Shown here piece by piece: positions 1 through 10,243 of a stretch of DNA of 64,000 bases. The position numbers and the translations under genes are program-made. Under the pieces are notes generated by a model. It ran no database searches. It saw nothing but the letters and a program-made list of their open reading frames with translations, and was not told the DNA's origin. Position 1 is the first letter of the stretch. Every line of letters begins with the position of its first letter. Source of the DNA: Endothia cerciana (lineage: Eukaryota > Ascomycota > Sordariomycetes > Diaporthales > Cryphonectriaceae); contig JALRMH010000006.1 in assembly GCA_026119935.1 (NCBI GenBank), positions 372,001 through 436,000 of the forward strand, given 5' to 3'.

Positions 1-1
1 A

Positions 2-3000
2 CTCTACACCTTGTTGCGGAGACACATCGCCCTGCTACCCAAGGAGAGCGGCGAGGCACTGGATATCCTGACGCAAATCCTGGACCAGGACGCAGCCATA
101 TGGAAGAGGTCATTATGCATGGAGGTGTTTCGAGGCATCTTTGCCGAGCCGGCCCTGATGCGGCGGATCTACCGCACATTCGATGCCAAGGAAGGTGAGA
201 AGGACATCCTCAAGAGTCTGACTGCGACTTTTGTTCGCGTGAGTACGGAGAAGCCCGTGGTGATCGGTCTCGCGCACCAGTCGACCATTCCCGTCGCCAA
301 TCCATACTCAACATCCGCAGACCAGGCTGTACTGGACGCGAGTGGGGTCAGTGTTTCCGTCATCGCCGGCTCAGTAGGAGGGAATGCACACGACACTGGG
401 ATCAGCACTCAATGGAGCTCAATGCGTGTCCCTTGTATTGATCAGCTTGACAAAACGGACCCACCTGCCATTCCCGAGTCCTACGTGTACGGCCTCACAC
501 TAGCCTGCATCACCTCCCTCTCCGAAGGCTTGGCCAAATTTGTGCTGCCCCTGACCGTTCCCGGTGATCGAGGCCGAAGACGTGGAAAGCCGACCTCGTC
601 GACTGAAGGGAGCGAGGACCGACCTGATACTCCACCCTCTCTGGAGAGATCCGCGTCCTTCAAGAAAAACCCAGTTCCTGTTAACCCCCTTACTCTTAAG
701 GAGCACCCCCTGTTTGCCGAGATCGAGGCTTGTGCTGCTATCATCGATGAATGCTGGCCCGCCATTCTCGCAACGTGCTCGACCTTTCTCTACGCTGCTC
801 TCGACTCTGAGTACTATCATGGCCTCGTTAGAGCTTTTCAACGGTTCGCTCACGTCGCCGGATTGCTCCAGCTGGCTACTCCCCGGGACGCATTTCTAAC
901 AACCCTCGGCAAGGCTGCTGTGCCTCCAAATGTCTTCACGGCTTGCTTGAGTGCTGGTCAGTCAAGGCAGCCATCAACTCCACAGCCCTCCGAATCGACG
1001 GGCAATAGCATTCTCGGCAACGCTAGAGGCCTTTTGAGCGTTGAGAGTCTCGTCAGCCAGGGCAATGCAGCAGACAAGTCAAGGTCGCAGTCCTTTGATG
1101 CCAGTGCAACGGCCCTCAATACGCGCAATCTCCTTTGTTTGCGAGCCCTACTTAACCTAGGTATCGCTCTAGGACCAACACTCTCCGCGTCATGGCAAAT
1201 CATCCTGGAAACGTTGCAGCAAGCCGACTTCGTCTTGTTTACGACTGGGAAGACTGCGGGTAGGACACCAATCGCAGCCAAAGGACCTGATCCCAATGCC
1301 GACAAAGAAGCCAGCGCTCTGCTTGCCAACTTCGGAGCCGAAATCAAATCTGTGGAAACGGCAGCATCCAGGCTTTTTGAAAGCACCATCGATTTCCCCA
1401 ATGATGCCTTCTTGGAGGTTGTCAACGCGGTCTGCGGTCTGCTGGAAAAGCGATCCAAACCCGATCAGACTGTTGCTGAGCGGGACGGCCGACCAGAGAC
1501 TATTCCTGAAGAGAGTGGCTCGCAGCCCCAGTCTCCTACATACAGGAGAATGCCGACTGCTTTCTCATCTTCTGGTCCCATCCAGGCAGACCAGTTTGCG
1601 TTGGCCAAATTAGGCGATCTTGCTAGCATCAATCTTGAGCGGCTTCTCATAAATTCACCCGATGTCTCTGGATGGGAACCTTTGATTTCGGAGCTGAACC
1701 TAGCCCTGAGCTCAGCGCACCCCTCAGCAGCGGTGAGAACAAGAGCAGCAGATATTCTCGTCAGGCTGGTACTCGAAGCCGCCAATGCTACCGCATCATT
1801 GGCGGGCGATGTCCGTGAACAGGTTCAGTTGCGCCTCTTGGAAGCTTTCCGAGATGCTTTGCTACCACTACAGACGAAGGACCGCGAGAGGTCTGTGGCA
1901 AGCCATTCCACAGACATCGAAATACATCGTGTTGTTCTTGAGGGGCTGAAGAGTATTCTCGAGAACTGCGGCGAAAGTTTGATCAGTGGGTGGGATCTCA
2001 CCTTCGAGATCATCGACAGCATCTTCGTCCACAAAATGTCCGCCATTGGCGCCGCGGAGTCAAACAGTACTCTAACAACTAGATCTACGAAACTCATCAA
2101 AGCGTCGTTCGGCTCGCTCCAGCTCATATGCTCGGACTTTCTATCCTCCCTGCCCAATCTCTGTTTTCTTAATCTTGTCGATACCCTGTACAAATTCTGT
2201 TCGCAGGATGATGATCTCAATGTGGCTTTGACGGTATGTAATATCCGATGCGCCTGCCCATCGTTCACTTGCTGGTCGTTGACCATCACACCCTCTCTAA
2301 GCACATAACCACTCGCGAGGCACATTACTGACTCCCACAGACGGTCACATTTTTCTGGGCCATCTCGGACTTCCTATCGGAGAAGAGCAATTCGATGTCA
2401 ATCACGGAGGAGATGATTGGTGGTGCCAAGGACGAGGCGCTTATCGAGCTGGCCTCCCACCCCGATCAAGATGGCTCGAGTGCAGCCCTTTGGATGCTGT
2501 TGCTTATACGTCTTACTGCAGTAACGACAGATCAGCGTCTAGAGCTGAGGAATAGTGCCATTCACACCCTACTTCGCATAATACATGCGTATGGGAGCAG
2601 TCTCGGGCCACAAGCATGGTCGATTTCCGTGAAATATGTCATATTCGAGCTGCTCTCGTCCATTGAAGACAGGCTCCGATCAGTCAGGGATGAGCCTGTC
2701 GAGGATGACCTCAGAGCAGAGTGGAACGAAACTGCTGTTGTTGTTGTTCAAGGCGTCTCCAGTCTACTCGCGAGCTATTTGGACGTTCTAACGGCAAATC
2801 CGGCCTTCACAGTGCTGTGGCAAGACCTCATCGGCCACTTTGCAACTATGTTGGATTTCCAAGCTCTGGATATCAACAGCGCGACGTTTTCCAGTCTCGG
2901 GGGAATCCTGTCGAAGTGCGAGGAAGGAGGAAGATCTTGCTTTGACAAGAAGACGATTGACCTGGTATGGGACCTCTGGTCTCGACGCATACCCGTGGCT

Positions 3001-4560
3001 GGCCCATCCGAAAACGGGAAACACGAGGACAGCCAGAAGTGTTTGATTTCTTGGGTCGAGGCTTTCCTTGAGCTCTACCGCCTCATACAGGCCGAGCTCT
3101 CGATTGACAGGGTCATGAGGCTGCTTGAGCTGCTGCAAGATGCCATGCTCGAAGCCACACCGGGATCGTACGCGAGTGACATCGAGTATGTCACACCTTT
3201 ACAAGGTCGTATTTTGGAGATTGTCAAGCTTGTGCGAACGGACATTTCTGGTGTCCCATCGGCTATGATTTCTCAGGTCGCCGAGTTCGTGGTACTCGCT
3301 TTTGACAAGGACAAAGCAGCCACGTCGCCAACCTCGAAGCGCACCTACATTGCAATGGCCAAGGAGAGCATGGGCATCCTGCAATACCATGTGCTATCCA
3401 ACGCGACGGACGCCGACATCTATGTGAGCGGCGCTTTCTCGAAGGCGCTGGCCGCGTTAGCAAAACCTATCATTCTCAAGTACGATTTCCCCGTGGTCAC
3501 GAGGTCCGAGCAACCTTGGAAGGTGGCAACGACGTCTGTTCTGGCAGTACTTGAGTCAACCCTTCCACAGGTCAAAGCCGCAAAGATCTCACAGGCCACG
3601 GTGCAAGGGATATGGGACGTGGTTGTGAGCATCTCGAACGGCATCATCACGGCCAACTACGAAAACGCCCCGACAGGGGCAGATATCGCAGGCGATCAGG
3701 ATTTCGACATCTCAGCGTTCCGCTCACTTAAGGAACTCATTATTCCACCCCTGGGCTCTGAATTGATACCCGACAAGACACGCAGAGGCTTCGCAGAAGG
3801 CCTCTTCCGGACGTCCATCATCCATGCCCCTGCACCGGCTGAAGCGGAGATCATTGACGGCAACGACAACGAAAGCATTGATGGTCTACACCAAGCCCTC
3901 AGCACGCTGTGCAAGCCTCGTGTCGGCCGGACGATCGACTCTCAACCTACCAAGAGGAGAGAGATCAGCTATGTATGCCTAGATGAGCTCTTTGACCTCG
4001 TCACGGCCCACGACGAGAAAGCCGCAGGACCCGATATTGTGCTACAGCCACCGACGCCTCGCTTCCCTCCGCCGGGCGCTGCATCGGCGCCGAATGCTCT
4101 TGATCCTTTGAAGTCGCCCGTGCCCGACACCACTGGTGGCACACGACAGAAGGACGCGGAACAAGCAAACGGCACGAGCGAAACGACCCACGCACTGCAT
4201 GTCCGCCTCGCGCGAACCGCTGCGCCTTACCTCATCCTGCGATGTGCGCTAACGTTGCGCGCCTATGTCGCAGACCAGCCCCTGCGTGGCCGCATGCCGC
4301 AGCCGCTCTCTCAGAGACGCGAGCTGGGGCGCGTATTGAGGTGTCTGATCGACCTGCACAGCGAGCCTGAGGCCATCCCAGGCGTGGGCGGTCACAATGG
4401 TGACAAACCCAGCGCGAGGCATCTGTACGGCTTGTATCCGCTGCTGGTGCGCGCGGCGATGGTCAATGTCAACAATGGGGATGAAAAGATTATTGGATTA
4501 GTTGCGCAGGCTTTGCAAGTTGTAGGGGAGGAGCTGGGACTAGATGCTGGCGTAGTGTAA
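2..4560 (+). CDS. MON2: MON2 homologue, endosome/trans-Golgi scaffold (3' part; 5' end outside window)
   Basis: Large HEAT-repeat-like protein of the MON2/BIG/GBF family. MON2 is a peripheral endosome/trans-Golgi protein that works with DOP1 and the flippase NEO1 in retrieval and sorting; it resembles Arf-GEFs outside the Sec7 catalytic domain. The frame is already open at base 2, so the N-terminal region lies upstream. The visible part is about 1,480 residues in two exons, 2-2233 and 2341-4560. The intron has GTATGT, a TTACTGAC branch site and CACAG, and joins in phase 0, giving TVTFFWAISDFLSEK across the junction. The central part carries the family's helical armadillo-like arrays, and the C-terminal half (WMLLLIRLTAVTTDQRLELRN) matches the MON2 C-terminal region. 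Low-complexity linkers occur near 560-690 and 4030-4190. The stop is TAA at 4558-4560. No other family fits well; only the missing start limits the call. Confidence 0.9.
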
Positions 4561-5017
4561 ACGATCAAGGCTCAATGGGACACGAGAAGATCCATCAACT
4601 AGCCTGATCTTCCTGTGTTCCACGCCTTGATCGTTCAAACCACGCCATACGTAGGCGGTAATACAGCCATGGAGCGGAGGGCCGGAAAATGATCAACGCT
4701 TGCTAGACGAGATATCTGGAGGATCGTTATTCTTTGTACCAAGAAGGCAGACAAGCTATTGTCAATAATTGTAAGCCGGCGCTTACCCTACAAAATGTGC
4801 GGAACCCTTTGAAAAGCAAACAGCGCAATGCAATCGCCACAATCAGATAGTGCAGCATGATGCTCCTCAAAACCTCTGCTGGGTAGTCCTGACACGTCCC
4901 CTCGTGATAAAACCAACCGCACACCCGGACACGAAGCCAGACCACGACCAGTCTTCCCTCAGGCTCGGCTGTCTGGCTGCCAAAGGCCGAGGTAGGCTTT
5001 TACCGGCGCCAAGCTGC
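4561..5017. other. Intergenic, MON2 to the small minus-strand gene
   Basis: Contains the putative 3' ends of two convergent genes. I see no protein-like frame or RNA gene here. Confidence 0.5.
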
Positions 5018-5192
5018 TCATAGTTTCGACTTCCCCTTCTTCCCCTGCCCATGAGCCCCCTCTTCACTCGGCGCAGGAACATGCTCGGTGGCCTCCGCCT
5101 TGAGGCTAACCGGGGTCGCCCAGCTGGCCAGGGTTCGCGCCGGGACCGTGAGGCCTCTTGGCGGCCTTCTCGCGGAGGATCTCGCCGTCCTT

Positions 5193-5282
<90 letters not shown>

Positions 5283-5547
5283 GCCGTCCTGACCGATCTT
5301 GGCTGATGATGGTGGCAGGCCAGATGAGTCTGAGGAGGACGACTTGTGGCCCCATCCCTGCCTCCTCCGGCTCGGGGCTGTTGCCGCTGGCCTCGGCCTT
5401 GAGACTGACCGGGTCGCCGAGTTGGGAGGGGTTGGCGCCGGGGCCGTGGAGTTCCTTGGTGGCCTTCTCGCGGAGGGTCTCGCCGGATCCAGACGGGGTC
5501 GAGGCTGGGTTATCTCCGAGATCTGCTTCTGTGGGGGGTGAGGTCAT
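5018..5547 (-). pseudogene. Small hydrophilic protein with a duplicated motif, interrupted by a poly-Asn repeat and frame shifts
   Basis: The minus strand starts at ATG 5547 with MTSPPTEADLGDNP and carries a motif of the type GETLREKATKELHGPGANPSQLGDP followed by VSLKAE. After about 30 AAC codons (5194-5283) a second diverged copy follows: GEILREKAAKRPHGPGANPGQLGDP, then VSLKAEATEHVP and a basic tail ending GKSKL with TGA at 5018-5020. The three parts are in three different frames. The first change could be a 55-bp intron with a weak GTCGTC donor (about 5340 to 5286) or an extra G in a GGGG run. The second is an extra C in the CCCC of the GDP codons near 5112 and breaks a conserved stretch, so splicing is unlikely to explain it. 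Both motif copies are clearly preserved, so this was a real gene. It may now be a pseudogene, a fast-evolving allele or a sequence error. The function is unknown. Confidence 0.6.
5194..5283. repeat. (TTG)30 microsatellite
   Basis: Ninety bases of uninterrupted TTG on the plus strand (CAA/AAC on the minus strand). It lies inside the duplicated-motif gene, where one frame reads poly-Asn and continues into the second motif copy, and another reads poly-Gln and hits a stop at 5191-5193. Confidence 0.97.
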
Positions 5548-6197
5548 AATTTAAGGTTAGAGGACGAGGCATTCTATATACCAGAAGTGTTATTATAGCG
5601 AGGCCCTCGGGTCAGGGGCAAGAGTACTCGGCCAAAACAGCTTCAAGATGAAACTCCGGTGTAGCGAGCCACATAGTACGCCAATTTAGACGAGCGTCCC
5701 CTCATCTTTGTTATGTCGCCTCTGCTCTTCTAGTCATCCTCCTTGTCGATTTAAGCTACCGTCCTGCTGCACCAGAATCAATGACCTCACCAGGAGAGAC
5801 CCCCAAGTGGACATGGTCTATCCTACCGCGGTTCTCTGGTTAAGGACGACATGCAACAGCGGCTCAAGGCGCTACAGCCCCAGCGATTCTAGCGTCCTTC
5901 CGGCCCTGGAGAACACCGCCACCCCCCCAACTCCCCAGCCCTGCCCGCCCGTTGCAAGTGATACCGCCTGATTGGGGCATCTATTATGGCATAGCTGGTA
6001 GGTACGGAAAGACGCTCGGCAGGCAGGGATCATGCAGGTGGCCCTGCCCTGGGGACTTGACTACCTGAATACCTAGCTGACGTACCTGCGGGAAACCCTA
6101 GCTAGACCTTGAGCGGCATAGCAAGCTCCCTCAACCGTCCAGAACACCAAGCTTCCACAACGGCGACCAAGACCTGACAGATGCAGCAACGGTGACA
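5548..6197. other. Divergent intergenic region
   Basis: Lies between the starts of the minus-strand small gene and the plus-strand stomatin-like gene, so it should hold both promoters. Open frames here (for example 5708-5971) have no protein-like features. Confidence 0.5.
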
Positions 6198-7604
6198 ATG
6201 TCCATGGCCTCCATGCAAAAGGGCCTCGTGCCGGCCATACGGCAGGGTCTTGCCCTCCAGAGCCCAACGACACATTCCGTCCGCGCGCTGTCGGCAGCAG
6301 CAGCAGCAGCAGCAGCATCCGTGCGCAGCCTCGTCTCCCAACAACAACATCACCACCACCACCACCACGCCACCGGCAGACGGCTCCCAACCTCCCAGAC
6401 CACACGAAGCTTCTCCCAGTCCTCCCGCCATGGGGCGCCCACCCCCTCTATACTCGGCATATCAGGCCCCGGAGGTCCCGGCATGGCCACCTCGTACTTC
6501 CAGAAGCCCTCGCTCCCCGCCAACACCATCGTCCGGTTCGTCCCGCAGCAGACGGCGTGGATCGTCGAGCGCATGGGCAAGTTCAACAGGATCCTCGAGC
6601 CCGGCCTTGCCATCATGCTCCCCTTCATCGACCGCATCGCATACGTCAAGTCGCTGAAGGAGGTCGCCATCGAGATCCCGAGCCAGAGCGCCATCACCGC
6701 CGACAATGTCACACTCGATCTCGACGGTGTCCTGTATACGAGGGTCTTTGATGCTTACAAGGCGAGGCAGGTTCTGCGCCCCGAGGGCCCCCTCCCCCCT
6801 TTCACCGTACGGGCTGTGTGCTGACCATATCCTGCTACCAGCTATGGGGTTGAAGACGCCGAGTACGCCATCTCCCAGCTCGCGCAGACCACCATGCGCA
6901 GCGAGATCGGCCAGCTCACCCTCGACCACGTCCTCAAGGAACGCGCCGCCCTCAACACCAACATCACCGCCGCCATCAACGAGGCCGCACAGGCCTGGGG
7001 CGTCACCTGCCTACGCTACGAGATCCGCGACATCCACGCGCCCCCATCCGTCGTCGAGGCGATGCACAGGCAGGTCACGGCGGAGCGCAGCAAACGTGCC
7101 GAGATTCTGGACTCGGAGGGTCAGCGCCAGAGCGCGATCAATATCGCCGAGGGAAAGAAGCAGAGCGTCATCCTCGCCTCCGAGGCCTTGAGGGCTGAGC
7201 AGATCAACCGCGCGAACGGCGAGAGCGAGGCCATCCTGCTCAAGGCGAGGGCTACGGCACAGGGCATCGAGGCTGTCGCCAGGAGTATCGCTCAGGGCGA
7301 GGATGCCGCACAGGGCGCTGTCAGCCTGTCCGTTGCGGAGAAGTATGTCGATGCGTTCGGCAAGCTGGCCAAGGAGGGGACGGCCGTCGTCGTGCCGGGT
7401 AACGTTGGCGACATTGGTGGCATGATCGCCACCGCGATGAGTGTCTACGGCAAGGTGGGGGATGCCCAGGCAAGGACAATGGCGAAGAAGGCGCTTGAGA
7501 AGGGCAATGGCATAGAGGGGAGCGCCGCGGAGGAGGCCTCCCAGTCTCCGCTCTCGCAAAAGGACAGCATCGTTGCGGACTTCGATAAGGCCACGAGGAG
7601 ATAG
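6198..7604 (+). CDS. Mitochondrial stomatin-like protein 2 (SPFH/prohibitin domain)
   Basis: 443-residue protein of the SLP2 family, which forms ring-like scaffolds on the inner mitochondrial membrane and organises cardiolipin-rich domains and proteases. Exons are 6198-6766 and 6842-7604. The ATG at 6198 (MSMASMQKGL) is preferred to in-frame non-ATG codons upstream. Residues 1-90 are basic, Ser/Ala-rich and low in acidic residues, as in a matrix presequence, with an Ala8 tract and a His7 tract. The PHB domain begins near residue 110 (NTIVRFVPQQTAWIVERMGKF) and runs through the RAEQINRANGESEAILLKA coiled region. A C-terminal band-7 extension follows (AEKYVDAFGKLAKEGTAVVV). The only junction that keeps DAYKASYGVEDAEYA in frame uses a GC donor (AG|GCAGGT) at 6767 and CTACCAG at 6841. 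The family call is firm. Confidence 0.92.
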
Positions 7605-8196
7605 GAGGCCCGGCCCAGGCGAGCAGTGCCCAGAGCGCTGTCCAGGCAGAGGACGAGGTCCTCATCGCGAAGGAGCACGTATGAGCACGGGCCTTTATAG
7701 TTGGGTGCGCCTCCTTTAACGATGCCGATCAAGGGGACACGGAGACATCTTGAAAAGTGGAAAAGGCATCATCAGGACGGTTTGGGAAAAGCGACACGGA
7801 TGCTGTATTTCTTATGTAATGTGAAGCAGCACCATCACAACTCACCAATCAGCGGGGGCTTGACCAGCGCCCTCGAGGTTCCACACTCTGAAAGCGCTGT
7901 ATTGAGAATCCGGTCCCTGTTCTAAGTGTTTGACCTCGTCCGTATGATCACGCAACTTGATGAGAGGAAGAAGAGGCCCGCAGTGTTTCGCGCCGGACGG
8001 CAGCAGCACGTACGACGAGAATGGATCACCCGAGTGGAACGTGATGACATTTAAGCTCCGCATCCTGGGGTTCATAAAGAAGTAAAATAAAAATAAAAAG
8101 TACGCTGACCATATATGCCCCATTCCCCAGCCCCAACGCCCCGACAAAAGCAGTTTTCGTAAATCATTTCAACTCAGGTTTCAGGGCATTCTCCTT
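7605..8196. other. Convergent 3' flank
   Basis: About 590 bp between the convergent ends of the stomatin-like gene and the MFS pump. No coding or RNA features recognised. Confidence 0.5.
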
Positions 8197-10243
8197 TCAT
8201 GGCTCCTCAGTCCCCACAGCCGTCGTCGCAGTCGCGGGCCTCTCCGCGGACACGGACAGCCTCGGGGTCGGTTCCCCCTTCAGGACCGCCGGCAGCGGGG
8301 CCCTGACCTCGACCTCTGTCCGGCTCGACGCATCCGAGTCGGGCGTCGGGCTCCCCTGCGGGACCTCACTCACGGCAACAAGCATGTCAAACGTCTTCAC
8401 CTTGGCCGAGGACGTGCTACCGCCCCTCGCGTGGCCCCACTGCGACGCCACGATGCGCGAGACACGGTTCTCCTGCAGCCTGTGCTCCGTCTGCAGCTCC
8501 TTGTTCATGTCGTAGTACCCGATGAGCAGCGACACGAGGAAGGCGACGACGCTGATGCCGAGGTAGACGCGGAACACGCCCCTGAAGCCGAAGACGTACC
8601 CGGCGACGATGCCGTCCCTCGCCGGGCCCGCCGGCATCGCGAGAAGCTCCGGCAGGATGCCCTCGGCGTTCCCCGCGATCGCGGCCGGGAGGCCGAGCCA
8701 GCGGAGCCTGAGGGCCATGACGTCCTGGAAGGCGGTGCCGCCGACGCCGACGCCCAGGGCCGTGCCGAAGTGCCGCATGAAGGCGTACATGGCGGCCGCG
8801 TGCGCCTCGTCGCCGGGCCCGCAGACGGCCTGGGCGGCGAAGTTCTGCGCGTTCAGGACGGCGCCGTGGCCGAAGCCCAGGACGACGAGCGTGGCGGCCC
8901 AGACGGCGACGTGCGTGCCGGCGCCCCACAGGGTGGTGAGCCCGCAGCCCACGGCGCAGACCGCCCAGCCGGCCCAGATGGGCCAGCGGTAGCTGTTGTA
9001 GCGCGTGATGAGGGCGCCCGTCACGACGGAGGAGGGGACGAGGGTGAGCATGACGGGGAGCAGGCCGACGCCGGTGCGGACGGGGCTGTAGGCCAGCACC
9101 GACATGAAGTAGAAGGGGATGTAGTACAGCTGGCCGAAGAGCAGCAGGCCCTGCGCCGCGCTGCAGACGTACGTGGCGGCGGCGGAGGCGTTGCTGAACA
9201 GCGCGTGCCGCATGAACGGCTCCCACGCCGCGAGCCGCTCCCACGCCGCGGCGGCGGCGAGCCCCGCGGCGCCAACGACCAGGGGCGCGAGGGTGGCGGC
9301 GCTGGACCAGGCGAACTCCGTCCCCGCCCACGAGATGGCGATCAGGAAGGAGGTGGCGCTGGACATGAAGACGAGCGAGCCGACCCAGTCGACCCGCCGC
9401 AGCTTGGTGCCCAGCGTCTCGACGCGGGGCCGGATCGTCAGCAGGAGGGGGATGCTGACCAGGCCGAACGCGCAGAAGGGGAGCATGATATAGAAGATCC
9501 AGCGCCACGTGGTGTGCTGGGCGATGGCGCCTCCGGCGATCGGGCCGATGCAGGTCCCGAGCGCCCACGCGCCCTGGACGGTGCCATACCTAGGGAACAT
9601 AAACTAGTTAGCCTATAACATTCGTAGGTATACTACGCCCCGCGTAGGAGAGAAGAACTAACCACTTAGGCCTGTGACGGAGGGGCACGATGTCCGTGAA
9701 TATGACGAGCGAGATGACTACAATGCCGCCGCCGCCGGTACCCTGCACGGAGCGGCCGGCGAGGAGCTGGCCGAAGCCGTGAGAGGTGGCGCAGATGACC
9801 GTGCCCACGGTGAACATGGTTACGGAGAAGATGAGCAAGGTGGGCCGCCCGAAGATGTCGGAGAGGGAGGAGAGGAAGGGCATGGCCACGGCTGTGGAGA
9901 GGAGGTAGGCCGTGCCGACCCATATGCCTTGTGTGGTTGTGCCCTTGAGATCTTCTACTATGGACTGGTCGATTCACAGAAAAAAAAGTCAGCGCTCGTG
10001 TCCAAGGTTACGACTGGGCAAGATGAGCCCTGGAGAAACAGGAAAGCAGGGGAGGTCACTCACGCTTAGGGACGTGACGATGATGGTAGCGTCAAGCGAT
10101 ACCATGCATGAGATGACGCTCAGTACGAGCATGATCATCAGTTCGTGGCCGCTGGGCTTCCACCCCACCGTCTTCGAAAGAGACTCGTCCACCAGCTCGA
10201 GCGGGAGCTCGGACTGTTGCTTGCTGTCCCGTCTGAAACCCAT
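8197..10243 (-). CDS. MFS multidrug efflux transporter, 14-TMS (DHA2-like)
   Basis: Plasma-membrane H+-antiporter of the 14-helix drug/toxin efflux class. Exons on the minus strand are 10064-10243, 9663-9964 and 8197-9589, giving 624 residues. Both introns (99 and 73 bp) are GT-AG and phase-consistent. The product starts MGFRRDSKQQSELPLELVDE, a charged cytosolic tail, then enters helix 1 with SLDATIIVTSLSSIVEDL. The loop 2-3 signature is SLSDIFGRPTLL. The helix 4/5 region reads GRSVQGTGGGGIVVISLVI, and PLRHRPKWYGTVQGAWALGT leads to GPIAGGAI, the antiporter motif C. Most helices sit in exon 3. The C-terminal 90 residues are a polar cytosolic tail. Exon 3 is very GC-rich, which creates a long antisense open frame. 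The exact substrate cannot be read from the sequence, and no biosynthetic enzymes lie beside it. Confidence 0.9.

Noticed and set aside
8431..9618. 395-residue plus-strand open frame
   Set aside because: Antisense to the GC-rich third exon of the MFS pump; composition is Arg/Asp/Gly repeats without motifs.
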